Assembly (NCBI GenBank): GCA_050953285.1
Contig: JBMNMK010000001.1
Location: forward strand, 390,280 to 454,279
Length of the DNA stretch: 64,000 nucleotides
Reading direction: 5' to 3'
DNA from: Olsenella_K sp050953285
Lineage (GTDB): Bacteria; Actinomycetota; Coriobacteriia; Coriobacteriales; Atopobiaceae
This document shows positions 40,252-49,448 of the stretch, piece by piece (position 1 is the stretch's first letter; each line of letters begins with the position of its first letter). Position numbers and translations under genes: made by a program. The notes below the pieces were generated by a model. It made no database searches and was not told the origin of the DNA. It saw only the letters and a program-made list of their open reading frames with translations.

Positions 40252-41880
40252 ATGCAGCCAGTTCTCAATGTTGAAGATGTTCGTGCCGTCGAGCAGGCGC
40301 TGACCAAAGAAGGCGTCTCGCTGGCAGAGCTCATGCGCCGTGCGGGCAACGCCGCCGCGCAGGAGGTGCTGCGCCAAGAGAACGCGCACAAGGTCTGTGT
40401 GCTTGCGGGCTTTGGCAATAACGGCGGAGACGGCTGGGTTGCGGCAGAGACGCTGCGCGGCAAGGGGGCAGACGTGTGCGTGGTCACGCCCTTATCGCCT
40501 GACGACATCAAGGGTGACTTGGCGCATGTGGTGGCAACGTCTGCCAGGACGGCCGGTGTGCCCATTCACGTAGCACCGCCCAGAGAGAAGCTCGAGGAGC
40601 TGCTCGATGAGGCAGACGTGGTGGTCGATGCCATGCTGGGTACAGGCTTTCACGGTGCGCCCAAGGCGCCGTTTGACATCTGGATTGACTGCTTGAACAG
40701 CTGCGATGCGCGCGTGGTTTCCGTGGATGTGCCGAGCGGGCTCTCCGCGCAGACCGGGCACGCGCCCGAGCAGAGCGTGGTGGCAGACATCACGGTGACC
40801 ATGCTGTGCCTCAAGCCGGGTCTTTTGAGTGACGACGGCCGTGACCTCTGCGGCGCCATTGTGGTGGCGCCTTTGGCCGAGCAGACCGAGCACTTGTTAA
40901 TTGAGGCGGACCCGGTGGCGTGGCGCGCGGAGATTGAGGACTATGTCGAGGTCTTGGTTCCGCCCACCACGGCGGTGGACAAGTACACGCGTGGCAGCGT
41001 GCTGGTGGTGGGTGGCTCTGAGCGCTATGTGGGAGCGCCTATCCTGGCTGCGTGTGCGGCTGCGCGTGCGGGCGCGGGATACGTCACACTTGCGGTGCCG
41101 GAAACAATTGCCGCCCAGGTACAAGCCCATGTGCTGGAGATTCCTGTGGTAGGGCTGCCGGCAGATCCAGAGGCGCACACCTTTGCCGCAGATGCGCGCG
41201 AGCGCCTGCGTCAGCTGGCAAGCCGCGCGTCCTGCGTGGTGGCAGGCCCTGGCATGGGGGTAAATCCTTCAACCATGTCGGTCATATCGGCGCTGCTCCA
41301 GGTGGATGTGCCACTGGTTATTGACGCTGACGGCCTCAACTGTATTTCTCGCCTGACCTCAGGCAGGCTTGACTCGTTCCCCGAGCTTTTGCGCCGTAGT
41401 GCCCCCATCGTGCTGACACCGCATCGCCGTGAGCTGGGACGTTTGGTGGGCCAAGCGGACACACCGCCCGATTCTCTCACGGCAGCTATGGACGCGGCCA
41501 GAAGGATCGTGTGGGCAGAAGGCGGCAGTGAGATCTGTATTGTTGCCAAGGGGACGGCGACGGCATGCGTGGGCGTGGAAGCGGCGCTTCTGCCCAAGCC
41601 AGGCCCTCAGGCGTTGGCCACGGCGGGCTCAGGAGATGTCTTGAGCGGCGTTATGGGCGCAACGCTGGCACGTGCGGTGCCGCAACCTGATTTTGAGATG
41701 TCCAACTTGCCACTGTTGTGCGCGCTAGCCTCAGAGATCCACGGCGAGGCGGCCAGAAGAGCTACCAAGCGCTTTGGCTCGCGCGGGGTGATGGCCACAG
41801 ACGTGATAGATGAGCTGGGCTTGGCTACGGATGCGGTAGAAGAGCGCGCGTCGTATGCACCAGAGCAGGCGCTCTCATAA
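40252..41880 (+). CDS. nnr: Bifunctional NAD(P)HX epimerase/dehydratase
   Basis: Repairs hydrated NADH and NADPH. The N-terminal YjeF epimerase domain (about 1-215) has FGNNGGDGWVAAE; the C-terminal ADP-dependent dehydratase domain (about 235-520) has GPGMGVNP, VIDADGLN, LTPHRRELGRL and the AGSGDVLSGV active-site loop. The start ATG 40252 lies 8 bases after GAGAGG; GTG 40243 and ATG 40246 are closer to it and less likely. Its 5' end sits immediately after the AcpS-like gene. Confidence 0.94.
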   Translation: MQPVLNVEDVRAVEQALTKEGVSLAELMRRAGNAAAQEVLRQENAHKVCVLAGFGNNGGDGWVAAETLRGKGADVCVVTPLSPDDIKGDLAHVVATSARTAGVPIHVAPPREKLEELLDEADVVVDAMLGTGFHGAPKAPFDIWIDCLNSCDARVVSVDVPSGLSAQTGHAPEQSVVADITVTMLCLKPGLLSDDGRDLCGAIVVAPLAEQTEHLLIEADPVAWRAEIEDYVEVLVPPTTAVDKYTRGSVLVVGGSERYVGAPILAACAAARAGAGYVTLAVPETIAAQVQAHVLEIPVVGLPADPEAHTFAADARERLRQLASRASCVVAGPGMGVNPSTMSVISALLQVDVPLVIDADGLNCISRLTSGRLDSFPELLRRSAPIVLTPHRRELGRLVGQADTPPDSLTAAMDAARRIVWAEGGSEICIVAKGTATACVGVEAALLPKPGPQALATAGSGDVLSGVMGATLARAVPQPDFEMSNLPLLCALASEIHGEAARRATKRFGSRGVMATDVIDELGLATDAVEERASYAPEQALS

Positions 41881-41891
41881 GGAAGGTTGTT

Positions 41892-43043
41892 ATGGAGTAT
41901 CCAAAGAATCGCTGGGCGTGGGTAGAGATAGATCTGGATGCCATCCGCAAGAACACGCGGGCATTCAAGGATCTCTGTGACAGGGATACGCGTCTGATGT
42001 GCGTGGTGAAAGCCGACGCCTATGGGCACGGCGCCAAGGAGTGCTGCCGGGCCATGGTGCTGGGCGGCGCGGATCAGTTTGCCGTGGCGACGGTCGATGA
42101 GGGCGTTGAGCTGAGAAAAGCTGGCTTTGAGCAGCCCATTTTGGTGCTGTCCCAGCCGCCTGTAGAGTCCGTGCGCACCCTGGTACGCTATGACATCATG
42201 TCGTCGGTCTATACCTCGGAGTTTGCGCTGGCCTTGGGCGAGTGTGCGGCCTCGCAGGACAAGGTGGCGCGCTATCACCTGGCGCTGGACACGGGCATGA
42301 GCCGTATCGGTGTGATGTGGCGTGACGCGGTTGAGTTCAGGCATGAGATCGACTTTCATCGCGGCCTTGAGTGCGCCGGCACCTTTACACACTTTGCCAC
42401 CGCAGATGTGGTGGGTGACTGGGACTTTGAGATGCAGAAGAAGCGCTTCTTTGAGGCGGCGGCTGCCATCGCTGATGCCGGCATGCAAACAGGGCTCGTC
42501 CACTGCGACAATACGCCGGGCACCATCTTGCATCCCGATGCCCATGCGGATATGTGCCGCGTCGGAATTGGCCTCTATGGCCTGCAGCCTGCAGATTCTA
42601 CGGTCGATAAGATAGCGCTCACGCCGGCCATGAGCGTGCGCGGACGCGTTACCAGGGTGGTGGAGCCAGAGGTGGGAAGCGGTGTGAGCTATGGCCTTAC
42701 CTACCGCGTGCCCAAACCCCATGTGCAGATTGCCACCGTACCCATTGGGTATGCCGATGGCCTCTCACGTATCTTGTCCAACCACATGGAGGTCTTGGTG
42801 CGTGGCAAACGCTGCCGTCAGGTGGGAAGAATCTGCATGGACCAGTTCATGTTTGCCAGCGAGTACAACACCTTGCGTGCGTTTAAGCCGCAGGAGCCCG
42901 TCGAGATGGGAGATGTTGTCACCATTGTGGGCAAAGATGGTGATGAAGAGATCACGATGGATGATATTGCCCAGCTCAGAGGCACTATCAACTATGAGGT
43001 AGCCTGTGATTTTGGACTCAGGCTGGAGAAGGTCTATGCCTAG
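41892..43043 (+). CDS. alr: Alanine racemase
   Basis: PLP enzyme that makes D-alanine for peptidoglycan, 383 residues. The PLP lysine lies in VVKADAYGHGAKE near residue 38. The second catalytic residue, Tyr, is in GSGVSYGLTY near residue 265, and the IGYADGL and GRICMDQF motifs follow. It starts 11 bases after nnr and shares its end with the next open frame. Confidence 0.97.
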   Translation: MEYPKNRWAWVEIDLDAIRKNTRAFKDLCDRDTRLMCVVKADAYGHGAKECCRAMVLGGADQFAVATVDEGVELRKAGFEQPILVLSQPPVESVRTLVRYDIMSSVYTSEFALALGECAASQDKVARYHLALDTGMSRIGVMWRDAVEFRHEIDFHRGLECAGTFTHFATADVVGDWDFEMQKKRFFEAAAAIADAGMQTGLVHCDNTPGTILHPDAHADMCRVGIGLYGLQPADSTVDKIALTPAMSVRGRVTRVVEPEVGSGVSYGLTYRVPKPHVQIATVPIGYADGLSRILSNHMEVLVRGKRCRQVGRICMDQFMFASEYNTLRAFKPQEPVEMGDVVTIVGKDGDEEITMDDIAQLRGTINYEVACDFGLRLEKVYA

Positions 43044-43083
43044 GCGCAAAGAACGTACCTACCTTGTGACTGAGGAGGGAGAG

Positions 43084-43734
43084 ATGGCGCGGCTCAAGAT
43101 TCCAGGACACACCAACCAGGGCCACCAAGAGGTGACGCTGGAAGAGATTCGCCAGGTGCTGGGAGATTGTCGGCTCTGCCCTCTGTGTGAAGGACGCACC
43201 AACATCGTCTTTGGCACGGGAAACCCCCATGCGCGGGTGATGTTCATAGGAGAGGCGCCCGGCAGAAACGAAGACCTGCAGGGGGAGCCGTTTGTAGGCG
43301 CTGCCGGCCACAATTTGGAGGGGCTTCTCGCCCAGGCGGGCCTGAAGCGCGAAGACGTCTACATTGCCAATATCTTGAAGTGTCGCCCGCCGTCAAACCG
43401 CAATCCGCGCCCGGAGGAGATCAGTGCGTGCGCGCCCTTTTTGCGGGAGCAGATTCGCTCTATTTGGCCTGATGTCATAGTGTGTCTGGGCAATTTTGCC
43501 ACCCATTTTGTGCTGAGGACTGAGGTGGGCATCACCAATCTGCGTGGGCGGATGCATCAGCAAGGCCATTTTGTGGTCATGCCGACCTATCACCCGGCGG
43601 CGGCGCTCTATCACCGTGAGTGGCAAGGCGTGATTGAGGACGACTTTAGGATGCTGGGGCGCTGGCTGGCGGAGCATCCGGCAGAAGGCTCGGCTGAGAG
43701 CTTGGAGGATCAGCCGGCGGAACACCTGGGATAG
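43084..43734 (+). CDS. Uracil-DNA glycosylase, family 4 (Fe-S type)
   Basis: Removes uracil from DNA. About 216 residues. The four cluster cysteines are in DCRLCPLC and further on (KCRPP, SAC). Motif A is GEAPGRNEDLQGEPFVGAAG and motif B is MPTYHPAAAL, as in family 4 enzymes. The start ATG 43084 is preferred for GAGGAGG upstream; ATG 43036, overlapping the alr stop, is also possible and would add 16 residues. The C-terminal 25 residues are acidic and variable. Confidence 0.9.
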   Translation: MARLKIPGHTNQGHQEVTLEEIRQVLGDCRLCPLCEGRTNIVFGTGNPHARVMFIGEAPGRNEDLQGEPFVGAAGHNLEGLLAQAGLKREDVYIANILKCRPPSNRNPRPEEISACAPFLREQIRSIWPDVIVCLGNFATHFVLRTEVGITNLRGRMHQQGHFVVMPTYHPAAALYHREWQGVIEDDFRMLGRWLAEHPAEGSAESLEDQPAEHLG

Positions 43735-43755
43735 CTGCTGGATTTTGGAGGAGTC

Positions 43756-44307
43756 ATGGCGCGCGCGGAAAAGAAAATAGAACACACAGAGCTCGACAGC
43801 TATATCTCCTTCTCGCAGCCCATGACGGTTCAGTTGGGAAAGCTTTTGGGCGGCGTGTGTGAGCCGGGTGACGTGATTGTGCTCACAGGTGATCTGGGCG
43901 CCGGAAAAACCCAGCTCACCAAGGGTATTGCACAGGGTCTCGGCATAGATCAAGACGTTACCAGTCCCACCTTTACCATCGAGATGGTCTACGAGGGCAC
44001 GCTCGATCTCTACCACTTTGACCTCTACCGGCTCCATGATGCCCTAGAGCTTGAGGACACGGGCCTGTTTGATGTGTTGGAAGAAGACGGCGTCTGCGTG
44101 ATTGAGTGGGGGGAGCAATTTCAAGATGAGATTGGGCCTAACCGCTTAGATATCTTTCTCACGCGCGCAGATGATCTGGCAGAAGCAGGCAAGGAGCCGC
44201 CGCGCAAGATGCGTCTGGTGGCCCACGCGCCGCGCGGCAAAGCCATGATTGAGGCTTTGGATCGGGCATTTTGTGCAGAAAGCGCGCACGGAGCGCTTGA
44301 GGAGTGA
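43756..44307 (+). CDS. tsaE: tRNA t6A synthesis ATPase TsaE
   Basis: The small ATPase that drives the TsaB-TsaD complex in making N6-threonylcarbamoyl-adenosine 37 of ANN-decoding tRNAs. 183 residues. Walker A is GDLGAGKTQLTKGIA, followed by TSPTFTI, LYHFDLYRL and the WGEQF motif. It lies 6 bases before the fused tsaB-rimI-tsaD gene, so the substrate-modifying enzyme and its ATPase are made together. The 183-residue length exceeds the usual 150-160, the extra at both ends. Confidence 0.95.
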   Translation: MARAEKKIEHTELDSYISFSQPMTVQLGKLLGGVCEPGDVIVLTGDLGAGKTQLTKGIAQGLGIDQDVTSPTFTIEMVYEGTLDLYHFDLYRLHDALELEDTGLFDVLEEDGVCVIEWGEQFQDEIGPNRLDIFLTRADDLAEAGKEPPRKMRLVAHAPRGKAMIEALDRAFCAESAHGALEE

Positions 44308-44313
44308 GCAGGT

Positions 44314-46878
44314 ATGGATACCTATCTACATGACGCGGGTGCGCAAAACGCTGTGCGTGGCCGCGGTGCAAATACGTCTAACGGAGCACGTGAGGGCATA
44401 TATCTGGCGCTGGATACGTCCACCGACCAGCTGGCCTGTGCCGTGGTGAGCTGCCGCGGAGATGAGACCACGCTCTTGAGCGCGCGTGACCATCTGTGTC
44501 GCCGTCATGCCAATGAACAGCTGGTAGATACCGTTACGAGCGCCTTGGATGAGGCGGCGCTTGGCATGGGGGACTTGGACGCGGTTGTGGTGGGCAGAGG
44601 TCCTGGGTCGTTTACGGGCGTACGCATTGGCGTAGCCACGGCCAAAGGCATAGCATCTGCGCTGGGTCTGCCCCTTATGGGCGCCTCGACCTTGGATGCG
44701 GTGGCATGGCGCGCGCAGGCGGCAGGCGTGAGAGGTACTGTAGCTGTGGTGGAAGATGCCATGCGCCACGAGATCTACCCCGGCGTCTACGAGCTGGATG
44801 ATGCCGGCGCGCACCGCGCGTTTGAGACCGAATGCGTGCTTGCGGCCGACGACTGCATAGATCTTCTCGCCCAGCGCACCGACGCCAGCAGTCTGGCGCT
44901 CGTGGGCAACGCGCTCAACAAATATGCCGATAAATTCTTGGCGGCAGCAGACTTTACCTTGCTTCCAGAGGAGCTTTGGCTGCCAGACGGCTACTCGCTG
45001 GTGAGGTCGGTTTTGGCGCCGTGGCGCCAGGCGCCGGTGGGCGATGGTGATCCGGCGCTCGTGCTTCCCATCTATACCCGGCTCTCTGACGCGGAGGAGA
45101 CCGAGCGCGTGCGCCTTGGCCTGAAAGAGCCCAAAAGCGTGGCTATCACGGGTGTGGATGATGCTTTGGCGGGCGCACATCTGCAACTGCGGCCCATGTC
45201 CGTGCACGATGTGCCCCAGGTGGCGGCGCTTGAGCAAGAGGTGTTTGCGGATGCCGCACATACCCCCTGGACTGCGCAGATGTTTGAAGACGAGCTTGGC
45301 CTGCCCCAGCGCAGCTGGTGGGTGGCCCACGACCAGGGAACCATTGTGGGCTTTGCGGGAGGCCAGCTGGCGGGGTCTGATTTTGAGATCTTGGATGTGG
45401 CGGTGGCGCCGGCGCGCCGCCGGCAAAAGATTGCATCGCGCCTGATAGCACGCGTTGTCTACGACGGCCAAATGCTCAATGCCACCACGGCCTCCCTTGA
45501 GGTCGAGAAGAACAATGCTGCAGCTCAGGCTACGTATGCGCACCTGGGCTTTGCGGAGGTGGCACAGCGCCCCAACTACTACGCGCCAGGCATTGATGCG
45601 CTCATCATGAAAAGTGATCTGCCGCTGGCACAAGAGGTGGATCTTGACCACGGACCAGCTGAGCCCACGGCGCGTCTGCGCACGTGGCCACCGGTGCGAG
45701 AAAAACGTGCGCCCGAGGTGGCCCGTCGCGTGGCAGATGCGGCACCGCTCGTGCTTGCCATTGAGTCTTCCTGTGATGAGACGGCCATGGCTATCATTGA
45801 TGGCACGGGCGCTATTCTGGCAAATGTGGTGGCAACGTCCATTGATTTCCACGCGCGCTTTGGCGGCGTGGTGCCAGAGATTGCGTCGAGAAAGCACGTG
45901 GAGGCCATCGTTGGCGTCTATGAGGAGGCCATGGAACAGGCGGGCAAGCATTTTGGCGCAGATACCCTCACGGTCGATGACCTGGCAGGAATTGGCGTGA
46001 CTGCAGGGCCTGGACTTGTGGGCGCGCTGGTAGTGGGCGTAGCCTTTGCCAAGGGGCTTGCGTGTGCATCAGGAAAGCCGCTCATCCCGGTAAACCACCT
46101 GGAAGGCCATATGCTCGCCAACCTGTTTGCCAACCCCGATCTCACCCCTCCTTTTGTGGCAAGCCTCGTCTCCGGCGGAAACACCATGCTGGTACATGTC
46201 AAGAGCTGGGGAGATATGGAAATCCTGGGCGCCACCATAGATGACGCGGTGGGAGAGGCCTTTGACAAGGTTTCAAAGGCGCTTGGCCTGGGCTATCCAG
46301 GAGGCCCCATCATTTCCAAATATGCAGCTCAGGGTAACAAGAAGGCCATTCATTTCCCGCGTGCCATGATGCATTCAGGAGACTATCGCTTCTCGCTCTC
46401 TGGCCTCAAGACGGCGGTGATCACCTATATAGAAGGTGAAGCCAAAGCGGGACGGCCTATCAACCTGCCAGACCTGGCTGCCTCTTTTGAGGCTGCAGTC
46501 ATAGATGTGCAGGTGGCAAAGGCGGTGCGCGCTGTTGAAGAGACCGGTGTGCACGAGTTTTGCGTCGGCGGCGGCGTGGCTGCAAATCCCGAGCTCAGAG
46601 AGGCCTACATCTCAACATTTGGGAAGCGTGGCGTGCGTGTGAGCGTACCGCCCATGGTGGTCTGCGGCGATAACGGCGCCATGATTGCCGTGGCCGCCCT
46701 AAGAAGCCTTCGCGCGCAGGCCGACTTCATAGAGTATCCGCGAGAAGGTCTTGCGCTGGACGCTCTGCCCAATGCCGCCCTTTCCACCTGGACATCAGAT
46801 AGGGATCCTCACGTGGACACCAGCTCGTGGCCACCCGCACCGCCTGCACCCGCGCCGGCACCCGTGTCTGCCCATTGA
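44314..46878 (+). CDS. Fused TsaB-RimI-TsaD protein (t6A synthesis and S18 acetylation)
   Basis: One 854-residue protein with three parts. TsaB-like (about 28-270): YLALDTSTDQLA and GRGPGSFTGVRIG. RimI-type N-acetyltransferase (about 290-433): LRPMSVHDVPQVAALEQEVF, VAPARRRQKIASRLI for acetyl-CoA, and NNAAAQATYAHLGF. TsaD (about 479-835): VLAIESSCDETAMAI, the metal pair HLEGH near residue 595, and SLVSGGNT. TsaD with TsaB transfers threonylcarbamoyl to A37 of tRNA; RimI acetylates ribosomal protein S18 in E. coli. The tail is Pro/Ala-rich. The linkers are short, so the order suits a fusion of three once neighbouring genes. Confidence 0.95.
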   Translation: MDTYLHDAGAQNAVRGRGANTSNGAREGIYLALDTSTDQLACAVVSCRGDETTLLSARDHLCRRHANEQLVDTVTSALDEAALGMGDLDAVVVGRGPGSFTGVRIGVATAKGIASALGLPLMGASTLDAVAWRAQAAGVRGTVAVVEDAMRHEIYPGVYELDDAGAHRAFETECVLAADDCIDLLAQRTDASSLALVGNALNKYADKFLAAADFTLLPEELWLPDGYSLVRSVLAPWRQAPVGDGDPALVLPIYTRLSDAEETERVRLGLKEPKSVAITGVDDALAGAHLQLRPMSVHDVPQVAALEQEVFADAAHTPWTAQMFEDELGLPQRSWWVAHDQGTIVGFAGGQLAGSDFEILDVAVAPARRRQKIASRLIARVVYDGQMLNATTASLEVEKNNAAAQATYAHLGFAEVAQRPNYYAPGIDALIMKSDLPLAQEVDLDHGPAEPTARLRTWPPVREKRAPEVARRVADAAPLVLAIESSCDETAMAIIDGTGAILANVVATSIDFHARFGGVVPEIASRKHVEAIVGVYEEAMEQAGKHFGADTLTVDDLAGIGVTAGPGLVGALVVGVAFAKGLACASGKPLIPVNHLEGHMLANLFANPDLTPPFVASLVSGGNTMLVHVKSWGDMEILGATIDDAVGEAFDKVSKALGLGYPGGPIISKYAAQGNKKAIHFPRAMMHSGDYRFSLSGLKTAVITYIEGEAKAGRPINLPDLAASFEAAVIDVQVAKAVRAVEETGVHEFCVGGGVAANPELREAYISTFGKRGVRVSVPPMVVCGDNGAMIAVAALRSLRAQADFIEYPREGLALDALPNAALSTWTSDRDPHVDTSSWPPAPPAPAPAPVSAH

Positions 46879-47082
46879 GTATGTTTGTGGCACTTTTATG
46901 CAACATATTTCATAGCGGTTAAGGAGTGCCGTGTGGGTTTTTTCCACAGGCGCCAAGCGCTACACTAGCGGAGCACCGTAACTTTCTCGCATTAAGTTGC
47001 AAGGGGGAGAGAAATGGGTTCTCTCCGGTTGCGAGTGCGAAAGGGGATTCTTACCAATCTACGTACAGGAAGAGGAATGACC

Positions 47083-48018
47083 ATGACTAAGAAGATTGAA
47101 TCCTTATCGCAGATACCAGCAAACTCCAGTGGATGTTCACGTCGTGGATTTCTCAAGCTTTCTGGCGCAGTAGCAGGCATGGGTGGCGCACTGTTCTTGG
47201 CCGGATGCGGCCCTGCTGCCCAAGGTGTTTCCTCTAATGAGTCATCAGCTACAGATGCTGATGCCAGCAGTGAGACCTTAGGTGACGGCAAGACGCTGCG
47301 CGTTGGTATGGAGGCAGCGTATGCCCCCTACAACTGGCAGACATCTGAAGAGACCGAGTTCACCATTCCTATTCAAAACGTCTCCGGCGCCTATGCGGAT
47401 GGTTATGATGTGCAATTTGCCAAGACCATTGCGGATGCGCTGGGTATGGAGCCTGTCGCGGTCAAGATGAGCTTCTCGGGCCTCATTGACTCACTCAACA
47501 ACGGCCAGATTGACATCATCTGCGCAGGTATGTCTGCAACCGATGAGCGCCGCCAGGCCATTGATTTTTCAGATCCCTACTTTGAAGGTCGCTTTGGCCT
47601 CTTGGTCAAGAAGGACTCCGCCTACGCGTCTGCCACCTCGCTTGAGGACTTTTCCGGCGCCACGGTCTTGGGCCAGAAGGACACGCTGCTTGACACCATT
47701 ATTGATGATATCCCCAACGTGAACCACGCCACGCCCGTTGACTCCGTGCCCTCGCAGCTTTCCCAGCTCAACCAGGGTACGTGCGACGCTATCACCTACA
47801 ACGTGGAGAACACCGACGGCTTCTTGCGCACTAACCCAGATCTGGTGGCCGTGAACTTTGCAGATGGCAAGGGCTTCCAGGAGACCGTGCCGGCAAATGC
47901 GGGCATCAAGAAGGGTCAAGACGCCATCTTGCAGAAGATCAACGATGCCATAGGCACGGTTTCGCAGACAGATAGAGATGAGATCTTCCAGGCGTGCGTT
48001 GACCGCCAGCCGGAGTAA
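47083..48018 (+). CDS. Amino acid ABC transporter substrate-binding lipoprotein, Tat-type signal
   Basis: Periplasm-side binding protein of a polar amino acid transporter (family 3), about 311 residues. The signal region has both a twin-arginine motif, SRRGFLKLSG, and a lipobox ending LAGC, so it is probably exported folded by Tat and lipid-anchored. The mature part shows MEAAYAPYNW, GYDVQFAKTIADALG, MSFSGLIDSLNNGQIDI and FSDPYF, standard for the family. The start ATG 47083 is preferred (GAGGA, 6 bases upstream); ATG 47077 is possible. The permease and ATPase genes follow. Confidence 0.92.
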   Translation: MTKKIESLSQIPANSSGCSRRGFLKLSGAVAGMGGALFLAGCGPAAQGVSSNESSATDADASSETLGDGKTLRVGMEAAYAPYNWQTSEETEFTIPIQNVSGAYADGYDVQFAKTIADALGMEPVAVKMSFSGLIDSLNNGQIDIICAGMSATDERRQAIDFSDPYFEGRFGLLVKKDSAYASATSLEDFSGATVLGQKDTLLDTIIDDIPNVNHATPVDSVPSQLSQLNQGTCDAITYNVENTDGFLRTNPDLVAVNFADGKGFQETVPANAGIKKGQDAILQKINDAIGTVSQTDRDEIFQACVDRQPE

Positions 48019-48041
48019 CACCTTCACATACGTGCATATAT

Positions 48042-48069
48042 GCCCTGTCGCTTGGCGGCAGGGCGTTTT
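48042..48069 (+). terminator. Hairpin with short T-run between binding protein and permease
   Basis: GCCCTG...CAGGGC followed by GTTTT. A partial terminator here would make the binding protein more abundant than the membrane subunits, as is usual for ABC importers. The T-run is short, so strength is uncertain. Confidence 0.55.
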
Positions 48070-48160
48070 GCGCTCACGGTCACGTGCCACGGCTGCTACG
48101 TAAGTGGCATCAAAAAAGTAACCTCGTACAAGATTGTAATATCTCCTAAAGGAGTGGGTC

Positions 48161-49444
48161 ATGGGTCAAAAAAAGGCGAGAAGTGCTGCGCCCAAGGGAG
48201 CACCAACGGGAAGATGCGCCCGTCTTGCGCGCTTTGTCGCGGCCGATCATCGCTACGTGTTTTTGGGCACCTCAGCCATTGCGCTGGTGGGCATGTGGTT
48301 TTCCATGCAGCCGAGAAGTACTTGGAGCTTTCTGGCGGGTGCCTATGCGCTTGAGGTTGTCATGTACTATGTCCTTGCCGCCTTTGTGCTGATCTCTCTG
48401 GTGGCACTGGTGAACAAGCTCGTGAAGTGGCACGACTATGCCACCACGTCACCTCTGGTACAGCCGGCGTTCAAGAAGGCAGAGCGCATCTACTCCTATG
48501 TGGTATGTGCTATCACACTGATTCTTTTTATTGACCGCGCCATCATGGGCTTTGGCGCCATCGTCTCTTCAAGCGTTGCGGCACAATCCAACCCCCAGGG
48601 CTTTTTGGAAGGTGCGGTCTACATGGTGTGGCAGGGGCGTGACATCTTTGCCCACGGCATCCTCACCACGGTTGAGCTTGCCGTCTTTGGCACGCTTATC
48701 GCCTTTGTGCTGGCAATTCTTTTGGTGTTCTTGCGCATCCAGCACATAGACAAGCCCGACAATGACTTCGTGCGCTTCTTGAAGGTCATTGGCGTCTACT
48801 TTGCCAAGATATATTCTGCCGTGGTGCGCGGCACGCCTATGATGGTGCAGTCTTTGCTCATCTACTTTGCCGGCTTTGCGCTGCTGCGTGGTCTGGGCAT
48901 GGCAAGCGGAGACATCAACGGCATCTGGTCTGCATTTGTGGCAGGCCTGGTCACCATCTCTCTCAACTCAACGGCCTACATGATGGAGGTCTTGCGCGGC
49001 GGCATCGAGGCCGTCGATGCAGGGCAGACAGAAGCCGCGCGCTCACTGGGCTTATCGCAATGGCAGGCCATGAGCAAAGTCGTATTTCCTCAGGGCATCA
49101 AAAACGCCGTTCCAGCCCTTTCTAACGAGCTGGTCATCAACATCAAGGATTCATCTGTTCTGTCCGTTATTGGCGTCTTTGACCTCATGTTTGCAACAAC
49201 TACTGTCGCGGGTATTTACTATCGCCAGCTTGAGGTATATGTGGTGGCAACCATCTGCTACCTCATCTTGACGCTCATTGCCTCCAAGCTCTTGTCCGTA
49301 TTTGCCAAGCACCTGGAGGTCTCTGCGCCAGGACCGGTCCTGGGCACATCTGATGTCACATCCACAACGGGAACGGCTGGCGCTAAGGCAGATCCTGCCC
49401 GCGTCAAGACGGCTTCTAGTTCCAACGATCCATCGGGGAGGTAG
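48161..49444 (+). CDS. Amino acid ABC transporter permease with N-terminal membrane extension
   Basis: 427 residues, about twice a plain His/Glu/Gln permease. Residues 25-125 hold extra membrane segments (FLGTSAIALVGMWF, then VVMYYVLAAFVLISLVALV, then a third near 110). The permease domain follows from about 165 to 400 with GILTTVELAVFGTLIAFVL, RGTPMMVQSL and the EAARSLGLSQWQAM cytoplasmic loop that contacts the ATPase. The C-terminal 40 residues are polar. The start ATG 48161 follows AAAGGAG. The ATPase starts 5 bases after its stop. Confidence 0.92.
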   Translation: MGQKKARSAAPKGAPTGRCARLARFVAADHRYVFLGTSAIALVGMWFSMQPRSTWSFLAGAYALEVVMYYVLAAFVLISLVALVNKLVKWHDYATTSPLVQPAFKKAERIYSYVVCAITLILFIDRAIMGFGAIVSSSVAAQSNPQGFLEGAVYMVWQGRDIFAHGILTTVELAVFGTLIAFVLAILLVFLRIQHIDKPDNDFVRFLKVIGVYFAKIYSAVVRGTPMMVQSLLIYFAGFALLRGLGMASGDINGIWSAFVAGLVTISLNSTAYMMEVLRGGIEAVDAGQTEAARSLGLSQWQAMSKVVFPQGIKNAVPALSNELVINIKDSSVLSVIGVFDLMFATTTVAGIYYRQLEVYVVATICYLILTLIASKLLSVFAKHLEVSAPGPVLGTSDVTSTTGTAGAKADPARVKTASSSNDPSGR

Positions 49445-49448
49445 CACG

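Noticed and set aside
41607..42722. A long minus-strand open frame opposite nnr and alr
   Set aside because: It lies antisense to two clear enzymes, has no ribosome site and shows no family motif; GC-rich coding DNA often gives such shadows.
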